From Streptomyces kanamyceticus (lineage in GTDB: Bacteria; Actinomycetota; Actinomycetes; Streptomycetales; Streptomycetaceae), in assembly GCF_008704495.1 (NCBI RefSeq), contig NZ_CP023699.1:4712001-4776000 (forward strand): a stretch of 64,000 bases of DNA. Direction: 5' to 3'. Both the position numbers and the translations under genes were made by a program. A model generated the notes under the pieces. The model had not been told where the DNA came from. It searched no databases and saw only the letters and a program-made list of their open reading frames with translations. Shown here in pieces: positions 31,890 to 41,433 of the stretch (positions within the stretch are counted from its first letter, which is position 1; every line of letters begins with the position of its first letter).

Positions 31890-31904
31890 CTTCGTAGCCG
31901 CGCC

Positions 31905-31939
31905 GGGGTGGGGCCGGGAGATGTTCCCGGCCCCACCCC
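31905..31939 (+). terminator. Hairpin between precursor and lanB (likely partial terminator)
   Basis: Perfect 15-bp arms GGGGTGGGGCCGGGA / TCCCGGCCCCACCCC, 5-nt loop, 15 bp after the precursor stop. Lanthipeptide operons often have such a leaky terminator so that precursor mRNA is in excess over enzyme mRNA. Confidence 0.75.
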
Positions 31940-31975
31940 CCCACCACTCGCCCGCGCCCAGCCGGAGGACGACTC

Positions 31976-34900
31976 ATGACGCTGCTCTACCGGCACACCG
32001 GGGTCGCCCTGTTGCGGTCCACGGCTCTGCCGCTCACCCACGCCCCCACGGCCTGGCCCGACTTCGCGAACCCGGATGTGTGCCGCAGCTGGCTGCGGCA
32101 GGTGTGGGGAAGCCCCGGCCTTGCCCAAGCGATCAGTCAGGCCAGCCCGGCCCTGGCCGTCCGCGTGGTAAAGCTCTTGGGCGCGGAGCCCGTACGAGAT
32201 CGTCAGGTACGCCAGGCGACGGCGGCCGTCATGCGCTACCTCCTGCGCGCCACCGGACGCCCCACACCGTTCGCGCTGTTCGCCGGGGTCGCGCCAGTGC
32301 ACATCGGACCAGACGCCTACATCACGTGGGGCGCAGAGCACCGGCCTTTCGCTCGCGTCGGCGCCGAATGGCTGGCCGACATCGTCGAGCGACTGGAGAA
32401 CCTTCCCGCGGTCCTGGACCGTCTTGAGGTGGAGTTCAGCAACCTCGCCGTACAGCGGGGGACGCGCATCGAACTACCCCACGGCCCCGCCAGGGTGAGC
32501 GTGCGGCACACCGAGGCCGTGCAAGCCGTGAGGGACGCGACCGTGCGGCCGTCCCGCGTCTCCACCGTGGCCGACAAGATCGCAAGCGCCTTCCCCGAAG
32601 TGCCCCCGGAGAAGGTCCGCGCTCTGCTCGCCGAGCTCGTGCGGCGCGGATTTCTCATCACCGGGCTGCGTGCTCCGTTCACCGTGACCGACGCTCTCGG
32701 TCACGTCGTGAATCGGCTCCGCGAAGCGCACGTGGACCGTGTGGGCGAGGCCGTACCGCTGCTGCGGCTGCTGGAGTCGGTCCAGGCCGACGTCACCCAC
32801 CACAACGCCGACACCACAGCGGGAATCCTGCGGGCACGGCTGCGGAACGATCTGACCGGGCGGATGCGGGAGGTATCCAAGGCCGGACGTACGCCGCTGT
32901 CGGTAGACCTGCGGCTGGACTGCCAGGCACGTATCCCCGAAAGCGTCGCCCATGAGGCGGAGCGGGCCGCGAGCGTGATCGCCCGGCTGACGCGGCAGCC
33001 TGTCGGCCAGGCGGTATGGCGGGACTTCCACGCGGCATTCTGCGACCACTTCGGCATCGACACGCTCGTCCCACTCGCCGACGTCATCGATCCCGACACC
33101 GGCATCGGCTACCCGGCCGGGTACCCCGGCAGCACCCGGCCCGAGCCACCCAGCGGCAGCACGGCCGGACGGGACGAGCACCTCTTGTCCCTGGCGTGGC
33201 AGGCGGCCGCCGACCACAGCCGAGAGATCGTCCTGACCGAGGAGACCATCACCGCTCTGACGATCCCCACGGGCGGCCGAGCGGTCCATGTTCCGCCGCA
33301 CGTCGAGCTCAGCGCACGCATCCTCGCGGCCAGCCCGCGGGCCCTGGAACGCGGCGAGTTCACGCTGATCGTCGCCCCCGCCCGCGCTGCCGGGACGCTC
33401 ACCTCCCGGTTCACCACAACCGCCTCCGGCACCGGGCTCGAAGACGTCTACCGCAACGTCCCCGCCGCCACCGAGGGCGCTCTGCCGGTGCAGCTCTCCT
33501 TCCCGCCGATCTATCCGCACGCGGAGAACATCTGTCGTGTGCCCGCCTACCTGGACCACGTGCTGCCGCTGGGCGAACACCGCGGGCTGTGTCCCACGGC
33601 ACCGGACGAGGGCACCGAAGCGGAGATCATCGCGCTGGACGACCTTGCCGTAACGGCGACCCGTGATGCACTGCACCTGGTCAGCTTGTCGAGACGCCGG
33701 GTGGTCGAGCCGCAGGTGTTCCACGCCCTGTCCCTGGGCAAGCAGCCTCCGCCGCTGGCCCGGTTCCTGGCCCACCTGCCGCGTGCGTTCACCGTCGGAT
33801 GGCATGAGTTCGACTGGGGCCCGCACACAGCCCGCCTGCCTCACCTCCCGCGTGTCCGCTACGGCCGCACCATCCTGTCGTCGGCCCGCTGGCGGCTGGC
33901 GGCCGCCGAACTGCCATCTTCGAATGCCGATCTGACCGCATGGCGACGGGCCCTGAAGGTGTGGCGGGAGCGCTGGCACTGTCCCGCCCGCGTCGAACTG
34001 CGGGACGCGGACCGCACCTTGCGTCTGGACCTGAACGAGGCATCGCACGCCGCGCTCCTCCGCTCTCATCTGGCGCGCCGCGATCTGGCCGAACTCGTGG
34101 AGACCGCCCAGTCCGCGACCGAGTACGGCTGGCTCCGGGGCCACACCCACGAACTCGCGCTGCCCCTGGTCACCACCCAGACGCCAAGGTCCTCACCCCG
34201 CCTGGACGGACCCCTGCCGATCATCGACAGCCGCAGCCATGGCCACCTGCCCGCCGCTCCCGGCTCGCGGTGGCTGTACGCCAAGATCTGGGCGCATCCG
34301 GAGCGACATGAGGAGATCATCGGCGAGCACCTCCCCCGCCTCATCGCTGAACTGGCTGGCGACCCGACGTGGTGGTTCGTGCGGTACCGCAGCGCCACCG
34401 AACGCGACCACCTAAGGCTGCGCATCCGCTCCGACGAGTTCGCCGCCTCCGCGGAGGCCATCGGTACCTGGGCGGAAAACCTACGGGCGCGCGGGCTGTG
34501 CGGCGGCCTTGCGCTGGACACCTACCGGCCCGAGTCCGGCCGCTACGGCGGCCCGGCAGCGATCGAGGCGGCCGAAGCGGTGTTCGCCGCCGACTCCCGT
34601 GCGGTCCTGGCGGAGTTCCAGCATCCCGTCGACACAGCCCCGGCCGCACTCGTCGCGCTGAACATGTGGGACATCTGCCATGACCTGCTCGGCGGGACGA
34701 CCGAGGCGGTCCAGTGGCTGACCGCCCGCCGTGCCCCGGACGCCGTCCCGGACCGGACGGTCACCGAACAGGTCACCTCCGCCGTACGCGGCGGCCGGTG
34801 GGACGACCCCACCGCCTGGCCCGCCCCGGTGATCACGGCCCGCCTCAGCCGCCGCGACGCCCTGGCCCGCTACCGCAGCGCCCTGCCACCGCAGACGGAC

Positions 34901-35038
34901 GTGGACACGGTGCTGGAGTCCCTGCTGCACATGCACCACAACCGGGCGCTCGGCATCGACCGCGAACGCGAGCGGGCCTGCCGCCGTATGACCCGCCACG
35001 CCGCCCTCGCCCTGCGCGCCGCCGAGGTGCCCCGGTGA
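31976..35038 (+). CDS. lanB: LanB lanthipeptide dehydratase (full length, class I)
   Basis: 1020 residues, GGAGG before ATG 31976. Residues about 10-650 match the glutamylation domain (Lant_dehydr_N; MRYLLRATGRPTPFALFAGV near 85 is a family landmark). About 720-1000 match the elimination domain SpaB_C (RWLYAKIWAHPERHEEIIGE, then RDHLRLRIRS). LanB uses glutamyl-tRNA(Glu) to glutamylate Ser/Thr of the precursor and then eliminates Glu to give dehydroalanine/dehydrobutyrine. Both domains in one chain mark class I rather than the split thiopeptide form. Its stop overlaps the LanC start (TGATG). Confidence 0.92.
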   Translation: MTLLYRHTGVALLRSTALPLTHAPTAWPDFANPDVCRSWLRQVWGSPGLAQAISQASPALAVRVVKLLGAEPVRDRQVRQATAAVMRYLLRATGRPTPFALFAGVAPVHIGPDAYITWGAEHRPFARVGAEWLADIVERLENLPAVLDRLEVEFSNLAVQRGTRIELPHGPARVSVRHTEAVQAVRDATVRPSRVSTVADKIASAFPEVPPEKVRALLAELVRRGFLITGLRAPFTVTDALGHVVNRLREAHVDRVGEAVPLLRLLESVQADVTHHNADTTAGILRARLRNDLTGRMREVSKAGRTPLSVDLRLDCQARIPESVAHEAERAASVIARLTRQPVGQAVWRDFHAAFCDHFGIDTLVPLADVIDPDTGIGYPAGYPGSTRPEPPSGSTAGRDEHLLSLAWQAAADHSREIVLTEETITALTIPTGGRAVHVPPHVELSARILAASPRALERGEFTLIVAPARAAGTLTSRFTTTASGTGLEDVYRNVPAATEGALPVQLSFPPIYPHAENICRVPAYLDHVLPLGEHRGLCPTAPDEGTEAEIIALDDLAVTATRDALHLVSLSRRRVVEPQVFHALSLGKQPPPLARFLAHLPRAFTVGWHEFDWGPHTARLPHLPRVRYGRTILSSARWRLAAAELPSSNADLTAWRRALKVWRERWHCPARVELRDADRTLRLDLNEASHAALLRSHLARRDLAELVETAQSATEYGWLRGHTHELALPLVTTQTPRSSPRLDGPLPIIDSRSHGHLPAAPGSRWLYAKIWAHPERHEEIIGEHLPRLIAELAGDPTWWFVRYRSATERDHLRLRIRSDEFAASAEAIGTWAENLRARGLCGGLALDTYRPESGRYGGPAAIEAAEAVFAADSRAVLAEFQHPVDTAPAALVALNMWDICHDLLGGTTEAVQWLTARRAPDAVPDRTVTEQVTSAVRGGRWDDPTAWPAPVITARLSRRDALARYRSALPPQTDVDTVLESLLHMHHNRALGIDRERERACRRMTRHAALALRAAEVPR

Positions 35039-36234
35039 TGTCCGCACCGATGCCGCAGCTGGCCGCCACCCACCAAGATCCGTGGTGGAGCCAGTCCTTG
35101 GCCCACGGCGCCCCCGGTACGGCCCTGCTCCACATCACCCGCGCACGCGCCGGTCACGGAAGCTGGGACAACGCCCACCGGTGGGCCACCGCCATGACCG
35201 GCCGCCCCGCCACCGCACACCCCAACCTGGCCGGGCTGTTCCTCGGCGTCCCCGCCATCGCCTACGTCCTGAACGCCGCTGGCCACCCCGCCTACGAGCG
35301 CGCCCTGACAAGCCTCGACCGCCCGATCGCCACGCTCATCCGGCAACGCCTCCGAGCGGCACATCACCGCCTCAATTCCCACCAACCGGTACGTCTAAGG
35401 GAGTTCGACCTGATGCGCGGCCTGACCGGCCTGGGCGTCTACATCCTGCACCGGCACGGCGACGGCGACCTGCTGCGCGAGGTCCTCGCCTACCTCGTAC
35501 GCCTCACCCACCCGCTCGACGACGGGATGCCCGGCTGGTGGAGCAGCGACGGGCCCAACGGCAAGCCGTCGGCGAAATGGCCCGGCGGGCACGGCAACCT
35601 CGGCCTCGCTCACGGCATCACCGGCCCCCTCGCGCTCCTCGCCGCCGCGATGCGACGCGACATCACCGTCGACGGCCAGAGCGAGGCGATCAGCCGGATC
35701 GTCGCCGAACTGGATCGATGGCAGCGCCCCGCCCCGGCTGGTGGCGTGTGGTGGCCCGGCCTTCTCACCCCCGACGAATGGGCGACGGGCACCGTCACGG
35801 CGACCAGCCCGCAGCGGCCCTCGTGGTGCTACGGCACCCCCGGTCTGGCCCGCGCCCAGCAGCTCGCCGCCCTCGCCATGGCTGACCAAGTCCGCCTCGA
35901 CCACGCCGGGCAGGCTCTCGCCGCGTGCGTACGCGACGAGATGCAGCTGTCGCAGCTCACCGATGGCTCCCTTTGCCACGGCTGGGCCGGACTCGTACGC
36001 ACCGTAGAACGTGCCGTCGACGATGACACCAGCGGCGAACTCGCCACCGTCCTGCCCGCCTTGCGGGACCGGCTGGCTCACTGGGCCGAAAGCGAGCGGA
36101 TACCCGAGCGCGGCGGGCTACTCGAAGGCCCCGAAGGAATCCACCTGTGTCGGTCGGGCACGTCACCGCCCACCACGATCGTCGCCACGACTGCCGACAT
36201 CGCCTGGGATGCCTGCCTGCTACTCGACGGCTGA
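35038..36234 (+). CDS. lanC: LanC lanthionine cyclase
   Basis: 398 residues from ATG 35038, sharing one base with the lanB stop; upstream in-frame codons belong to lanB. The LanC signature residues are present: GHGNLGLAHGITGP with the catalytic-site His, WCYGTPG with the first zinc Cys, and LCHGWAGL with the Cys-His zinc pair. The enzyme adds Cys thiols to dehydrated residues of the precursor, closing (methyl)lanthionine rings. Length is normal for the family. Confidence 0.92.
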   Translation: MSAPMPQLAATHQDPWWSQSLAHGAPGTALLHITRARAGHGSWDNAHRWATAMTGRPATAHPNLAGLFLGVPAIAYVLNAAGHPAYERALTSLDRPIATLIRQRLRAAHHRLNSHQPVRLREFDLMRGLTGLGVYILHRHGDGDLLREVLAYLVRLTHPLDDGMPGWWSSDGPNGKPSAKWPGGHGNLGLAHGITGPLALLAAAMRRDITVDGQSEAISRIVAELDRWQRPAPAGGVWWPGLLTPDEWATGTVTATSPQRPSWCYGTPGLARAQQLAALAMADQVRLDHAGQALAACVRDEMQLSQLTDGSLCHGWAGLVRTVERAVDDDTSGELATVLPALRDRLAHWAESERIPERGGLLEGPEGIHLCRSGTSPPTTIVATTADIAWDACLLLDG

Positions 36235-36316
36235 CCCGCCGCGCCCCACTCGCCCGGTCACTGCTCTCTCGCCCCGCCGCCACGCGATGACGGCCCTCGC
36301 TTCTTCAAGGACTCCG

Positions 36317-37546
36317 ATGACCAACACAGCCGCCGAATCCCCCGCCTTCCCCGCGGTGCTGCGCAACCGTCTGGTCGACCACATCCTCGCCGCCGGACAC
36401 GCCACCGATCCGCGCGTGGAGGAGGCGCTCCGCACGGTGCCGCGCCACCTCTTCCTGCCAGACAGCAACGTGGAGACGGCCTACGCGAACAGCACCGTGA
36501 TCACCAAGCGGTTCGAGGACGGGAAGTCGCTGAGCTGCGCCACCCAGCCGACCGTGATGGCGATGATGCTCGACCAACTCGCCGTCCGCGAGGGCGACAA
36601 CGTCCTGGAAGCCGGGGCCGGAACCGGCTACAACGCCGCTCTTCTGCGCCTTCTCACCGGACCTGGCGGCGGAGTGGTGACCCTCGACAGCAACGCCGAG
36701 GTGGCCGCCGAGGCCCGCTCGCGTCTGGATTACACCGGATACGGCGACGTCATCGTGCTCACCCGTGACGGGGCGTTCGGCGCGCCCGAGTACGCCCCGT
36801 ACCAGCGCGGCATCTTCACCGTCGGCCCCTGGGACCTGCCGCCCGGACTCCTCGCCCAGTTCGCCGACGGGGCACGGCTGGTGGTACCGCTGCGGTGGCG
36901 GGGGCAGTCCCGCAGTGTCGCCTTCGTCCGTGACGGCGACACCTGGCGCTCGGAGTCGATCGAGCTGTGTGGGTTCGTGCCCATGGTCGGCCAGGGCGGC
37001 GAGAAGACGGCCGCGGTCGACGAAGCCGAGAGTGTCACGCTCCGCTGGGACATGGACCAGAACATCGATCCGGACCAACTCCACGGCGTCCTTGACTACC
37101 CGAAATCCGTGATGTGGACGGGCGTCACGTTGGGGCCGAACGAGTCCTGGGACGGAGTATGGCTGCGGCTGACCGCAACCGAGCCGGGCGCGTGCGGGAT
37201 CCGGGCGGACCAGAGCGCCTTCGACTCCGGGCTGTGCACGCCCGCGAAGGCGAAGGTGTACAGCCCGGCGCTCGTCCGGGACGGATCACTGGCCTACCTC
37301 ACCACACAACGCGTCGAGGGCGCGGCATCGCTGTGGGAGCTGGGAGCGATCGGGCACGGACCGGACGGGGAACACCTTGCTGAGCGCCTGCGGGCCAACA
37401 TCCGGACCTGGGATACCGACCGTGAAGCACGACCAACCATCAGCATGCACTCGGTGAAAGCCCCTACCGCCGAGTTCTCGGAGGGCTTGGTGGTCATGAA
37501 GGAACACGTCCGCCTAGTTCTTGCTCTGCCCGATAGCAAAGAATGA
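36317..37546 (+). CDS. lanSA: LanSA-type protein-isoaspartate O-methyltransferase of a lanthipeptide cluster
   Basis: 409 residues from ATG 36317 (AAGGA upstream; ATG 36287 possible). The first 200 residues are a PCMT-fold SAM methyltransferase: RVEEALRTVPRHLFLPD, the active-site-like segment SLSCATQPTVMAMML, and the SAM motif VLEAGAGTGYNAALLRLL. The 200-residue C-terminal extension (ESVTLRWDMDQNIDPDQLHG onward) is typical of RiPP-associated homologues such as OlvSA. In characterised lanthipeptide LanSA enzymes a cyclised peptide Asp is methylated, collapses to aspartimide and yields isoaspartate. Here the Asp-rich core with D34-G35 is a plausible substrate. It is the last gene of the operon. 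Confidence 0.85.
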   Translation: MTNTAAESPAFPAVLRNRLVDHILAAGHATDPRVEEALRTVPRHLFLPDSNVETAYANSTVITKRFEDGKSLSCATQPTVMAMMLDQLAVREGDNVLEAGAGTGYNAALLRLLTGPGGGVVTLDSNAEVAAEARSRLDYTGYGDVIVLTRDGAFGAPEYAPYQRGIFTVGPWDLPPGLLAQFADGARLVVPLRWRGQSRSVAFVRDGDTWRSESIELCGFVPMVGQGGEKTAAVDEAESVTLRWDMDQNIDPDQLHGVLDYPKSVMWTGVTLGPNESWDGVWLRLTATEPGACGIRADQSAFDSGLCTPAKAKVYSPALVRDGSLAYLTTQRVEGAASLWELGAIGHGPDGEHLAERLRANIRTWDTDREARPTISMHSVKAPTAEFSEGLVVMKEHVRLVLALPDSKE

Positions 37547-37786
37547 GCCGGGCTGGAAGTAATGCACCACGGCTGCCTGGCTTTGTTCACGAGAACGGGC
37601 CCTGGTCAACTTCGTGTGGAGTCAGCCGCAGCTGCGGCGCCCTGGCGGGCCGCCGACTCAGTACTACGCGAGTCAGGCGCCTTCGTCAGAAGCACGCAAC
37701 TGCGTCAGGCCGTCACCACACGAAGTGGACCATTGTGAACGTCGACCACGGCCCCAGGTGACGCTACGTCACTGCCCAGAATCCCA

Positions 37787-38272
37787 GTGATCGTCCTCAC
37801 GGAATGTGTGCCTGATCCGAGTTTTGGCAGCGCCCCGATGGGCCGTAACCGGTGGACTCGGTTGCGCCGTGTGCTCGATGATCGGCCGGTGGAGAGAAGC
37901 ATCGATCTTGACCAAGCGGCTGCCCAGATTGCTGCCCGTCGGCAGCGATGGGCAGCTGGCGGTCTGGTGGCTGGTCCGCTCACCTGGCGGGATGAGGCTG
38001 CGGCATGGCCGCAGCCGCTCGAAGGGGACCGTTCACGGGTGGCAGATCCCGACTCCATCGGGATCCGCATTACGGGTCCTGCGGATGCCGAGCTCTCTGT
38101 GGTGCTGTTCCGAGGTGGCTGGGCCGATGCCGACTTCCTTGCGGGCCTCGCCGACGAGGTCGTATGTGAGAGCCCGCGTGTCGGGTCGCCTCAGGTGTTT
38201 GGTGAACTTCTCGACGACTACGTGTTCCGGGCGTTTGGTCGATCGTGGTCGGGGCCTTCCTCAGTGTCGTGA
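37787..38272 (+). CDS. Hypothetical protein, 161 aa
   Basis: GTG start at 37787; an overlapping frame (37806-38285) gives a less natural protein, so this one is preferred. Residues about 40-150 look like a compact alpha/beta protein (GIRITGPADAELSVVLFRGG, WADADFLAGLADEVVC). No domain recognised, no clear ribosome site. It stands 240 bp after the lanthipeptide operon and may be cargo unrelated to it. Coding status moderately likely. Confidence 0.4.
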   Translation: MIVLTECVPDPSFGSAPMGRNRWTRLRRVLDDRPVERSIDLDQAAAQIAARRQRWAAGGLVAGPLTWRDEAAAWPQPLEGDRSRVADPDSIGIRITGPADAELSVVLFRGGWADADFLAGLADEVVCESPRVGSPQVFGELLDDYVFRAFGRSWSGPSSVS

Positions 38273-38437
38273 GCCTAACCGTTGAGGAAGAGCCCTTTCG
38301 AGTTCGTCAGCCGACGTTCTTCTGCTCGTTGCGGGCCCGGGTCTGGGCAACGCGGAAGGAGTCGGTCGCCAGATGTTCGGTCGCGCAGGATTCGAACTCC
38401 TGCGAAAGCGGGTCCTGCTCTGCACCTAAGGAACAGG

Positions 38438-38713
38438 TCAGGAGCTTTCCCCAAGGAGCCCGAACCCTTCGGGGAAGCCCTCCAGGAATTCTCGACGCGA
38501 CGGATCAGCCTCCTCCGCTGCCATCGCTGCGAGCAGGTCGCTGAACTCACTGCGCTGATCACTCGTCAACTGCGTCACGAGGAAGGCGACCCCGTCCAGG
38601 ACCTTGACCGCGCCATCCGGGTCCATCTGGTCGTCCTCGCACCCCTCGACGAACCAGAGAACGTCGACCAATGCCTCCGCTAGAGCATGAGTCAGCGACG
38701 GGTACGCAGGCAT
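38438..38713 (-). CDS. Small acidic hypothetical protein
   Basis: 91 residues from ATG 38713 with GGAGG upstream. All-helical and acidic (ALAEALVDVLWFVEGCEDDQ, SDLLAAMAAEEADPSRREFL). No family recognised. Leftward, alone, between the 161-aa gene and the ASCH gene. Confidence 0.5.
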   Translation of the reverse strand: MPAYPSLTHALAEALVDVLWFVEGCEDDQMDPDGAVKVLDGVAFLVTQLTSDQRSEFSDLLAAMAAEEADPSRREFLEGFPEGFGLLGESS

Positions 38714-38887
38714 CGGAACGTCCTCCACCGAGCGGTTGACAGAGCGGCCATCTCACCGCACGGCACTGACATCGCTGACGGTGAGTACTCCACAAGAAGT
38801 GGGCCAGAGCCGACTCTCATCGGCAAAGCCAGACAGAGCCAACTAGCACCCAGAGCCGGCAGAAGCCCTGCCTCGGGCTGATGAGGA

Positions 38888-39367
38888 TCACGCGGGCACG
38901 AGGTCTCCCAGCGCGTCACGCAGTGCGGCCGCCACATCGGGCCCGACATCAGTCATCCGACGCAGGTCATCCCGCTTGAGGTAGCGGTAACTCTGCGGGG
39001 GATGAAAAGCCCCCGCCGTGCGCAGAGCGTCAAGCGGGACAGGGGTCTCGAAAGACACCGGATCCTGCAACGTAAGGCCGCTGGCCTGCGTTGCCCCACT
39101 CATGTACGAGTCGTACTCACGGCGGCTGATTCCGGTCTGGGAGCGGTGCGCCGACCAGACCTCGCGAGGAGAGGCGACGCGGATCGAGGCGATGCGGGCC
39201 GCGCCCACCAGGGCCATGGTGGGCGCAGTCGCGTAGAGCAGCACGGGCGTTCCGGGAGGCGCTGCGACGCGTTGGCGGCGGACCTCCACCGTCTTACTGC
39301 CGTCCAGGATCGCGGTGGCGAAGCGCGGGTGGACGGACAGCAGCATCGCGCGTTCCGGATCGTTCAC
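38888..39367 (-). CDS. ASCH-domain protein
   Basis: 159 residues from GTG 39367, overlapping the stop of the upstream GNAT gene (GTGA). The N-terminus MLLSVHPRFATAILDGSKTV followed by EVRRQRV is the ASCH signature (S-x-P-x-F...G-x-K-x-x-E-x-R). ASCH is a PUA-like fold that binds RNA or modified bases, and some members (YqfB) have amidohydrolase activity on modified cytidine. The last 40 residues contain a helix-hairpin-helix-like stretch (MTDVGPDVAAALRDALGDLV). Translational coupling to the GNAT fusion gene suggests they act together. Confidence 0.75.
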   Translation of the reverse strand: MNDPERAMLLSVHPRFATAILDGSKTVEVRRQRVAAPPGTPVLLYATAPTMALVGAARIASIRVASPREVWSAHRSQTGISRREYDSYMSGATQASGLTLQDPVSFETPVPLDALRTAGAFHPPQSYRYLKRDDLRRMTDVGPDVAAALRDALGDLVPA

Positions 39368-41433
39368 GTCGTTCGGTGCCCCTCTTGATAGACCGCCTGG
39401 AACAGCTTGTTGCTGATCTTCGTCAGCGAGATCAGCAAGTTCGACGACCAAGGTAGTCCGAGCCCCTCAGCCAGGGAGACCAATCGCCGCAGCGTGACCG
39501 GCCTGGGGAAGATTTCGGTGTCAGAGAACCTCAGCGCCATGGCCTGACCCGTATTGCCTGCGGCCTCGCCCACGTCAGCCCGACCATATACGCCCAGGTG
39601 TTCGAATTTCGAGAGCAGGGTGTCCGGCGCGTCGATGACGACCTCATCCAGGCGCGAACTGGCCACCACCATCTGCCCTTCGGTACCGAAGCCACCATCG
39701 CTGACGTACCAGAGCAACCGGGCGGGAACACTCTCACCACGATGGCCCGACGCCCGGTAGTAGACGTGCTCCCGGCTGATACCGAGCGCCTCGCCCCGCG
39801 GCAGCAGCATGGCAGGGACGTTGAACAGCTCGGTCGACCAACGTGGTTTGATCGGCACGAGGAATGACGGCAGTTCCGAGTCAACGATCTTCGCTGGCCA
39901 CCAGGCTCGTTCGACCACAGCGGCCACCTCGGCAGGCATCCCGGCATGGAGCACGGCACCCTTCGCCGCAGGCTCTCGCCCCAGACCACCGGCAGCAGCC
40001 TCGACTTCTGCAGCCGAGCCACACATGTCGACCACCAAGGCTACGAGGCTTCCCTCCTGTTCGAAGAAGCCATCATCGCCTGAGGCTGACCTTGCAGTTG
40101 CTGACGGATGGGGATCCGTGATGCGTATGGTCTCCGCCCCATAGCTCCGCCCAAGTCGCTTGAGTAGGAAGAGGATTTGGCGCGTCAGGCTCTCTTCGAG
40201 GTGATGAGTCGATGTACGCAGGACGGGGACGAGCAGCGTTCGCCCGTCCAGGGCCCAAACGTAGAGGGCGACCGGGTTACCTTCCCCGTCCCGAAGCAGC
40301 TCCCGTCGCCATGCAACCTCGTCGCTCTCCAGTGAGCGCAGACGATCAGCAAAGGACGACCCACCGTCCAACCCGTCCTGCTCGAAGAACGCCACCAACT
40401 CGCCTTCCGCGCCAGGTGCCACCTCTCCCACTCGGAACTCGGTTCCCAGGAGGTCAGCTGGGCGATACAACTGCGCCTGGCGCAGTTCGTCGACGTGCAA
40501 GGTGACCGTGGAGGGAGCAACGACACGCACTCTGGCGACTTCCCAGGCCACATCCGCTAGACGAGCCAGCAGAGGGTCTCGGGTCGCCAGTACCTGTAGG
40601 CCCGCACACGACGTCTCGGCGATGTACCGCACACCCCGCCGCAGGGCTGCGACGTCCCCTTGAATCTCCGGCATCATCTCGGCCGCGGCCCGCTCCAGTT
40701 CATCACTTCGCCGGCTAGCGGCCTCGGCGCCAGGGGCGAGCTGCCGCAAACTGCTCAGAGCGGCTCGCTGGTGATGCCGCTCGACGACATCGGTGATGTC
40801 CCGTATCTGATGGACGAGTTGAGGTGTGTAGGCAAGCTCGACAAGGTCCGTCATCCAGCCCGCCTCCAAGGCGCGGGACTCCTCCGCCCCCTCCTCACCG
40901 GCGGGCCCGCTCAGGTCGGCGAAGACTTGGTGGTCGATCGTCACCACCAGCAGGGCGTTGCTCTCCACGCTCGAGAACAAGTCCGGGTGTCCGAAGTCCA
41001 GCCACCACCCGTCGAGGAACTCCCCGTCGCGCCCGCGCCCACGAGCTTCGCCCTGGGGCACGAACCCGAGGCTGCGCCACATGCCACTGAGGCCGTAATC
41101 CCTGCGGCACTTGGCCCTTACCCCGAGCTGCTGCGGGTGCCGACGTTTGATCGTCTCCACAAGCGCCCGAGCGATGCCCTTGCTGCGGTGCTCCGTCGCT
41201 ACGCAGAGATGCGCCAGCCGAATGTACGGATTCCTCTTCGGTAAGCCGAAGAGGGCGTAGCCAACGACCTCCTCGTCCTCGACAGCGACCAGGAGCCCTC
41301 CCTCATCGGCCATCGCGCGATACGCAGGAGGCGTCATCAGGCCGAGCGTCCTGGTGTACCGATCGCCCAGCGCCACAGCCGTTTCGATCAGATGGTCCTG
41401 CGTCGAGGACACAGGAAGGACCTTCACCGCCAT
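39364..41433 (-). CDS. Large GNAT-domain fusion protein
   Basis: 689 residues from ATG 41433 with a strong GGAGGGGGAG site; an upstream extension to 41568 lacks a site. Residues about 1-150 are a GNAT acetyltransferase (LLVAVEDEEVVGYALFGLP, then the acetyl-CoA loop EHRSKGIARALVETI). After it, residues about 170-330 (ALLVVTIDHQVFADL, DPLLARLADVAWEVARVRVV) resemble a PIN-like domain, which I propose with reservation. The remaining 350 residues contain a further alpha/beta region with no assignment. Coupled to the ASCH gene and placed next to the right att site, it could be a defence or addiction module. Confidence 0.65.
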   Translation of the reverse strand: MAVKVLPVSSTQDHLIETAVALGDRYTRTLGLMTPPAYRAMADEGGLLVAVEDEEVVGYALFGLPKRNPYIRLAHLCVATEHRSKGIARALVETIKRRHPQQLGVRAKCRRDYGLSGMWRSLGFVPQGEARGRGRDGEFLDGWWLDFGHPDLFSSVESNALLVVTIDHQVFADLSGPAGEEGAEESRALEAGWMTDLVELAYTPQLVHQIRDITDVVERHHQRAALSSLRQLAPGAEAASRRSDELERAAAEMMPEIQGDVAALRRGVRYIAETSCAGLQVLATRDPLLARLADVAWEVARVRVVAPSTVTLHVDELRQAQLYRPADLLGTEFRVGEVAPGAEGELVAFFEQDGLDGGSSFADRLRSLESDEVAWRRELLRDGEGNPVALYVWALDGRTLLVPVLRTSTHHLEESLTRQILFLLKRLGRSYGAETIRITDPHPSATARSASGDDGFFEQEGSLVALVVDMCGSAAEVEAAAGGLGREPAAKGAVLHAGMPAEVAAVVERAWWPAKIVDSELPSFLVPIKPRWSTELFNVPAMLLPRGEALGISREHVYYRASGHRGESVPARLLWYVSDGGFGTEGQMVVASSRLDEVVIDAPDTLLSKFEHLGVYGRADVGEAAGNTGQAMALRFSDTEIFPRPVTLRRLVSLAEGLGLPWSSNLLISLTKISNKLFQAVYQEGHRTT

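Noticed and set aside
32474..34150. 558-residue minus-strand frame opposite lanB
   Set aside because: Shadow of the LanB gene, no recognisable domain.
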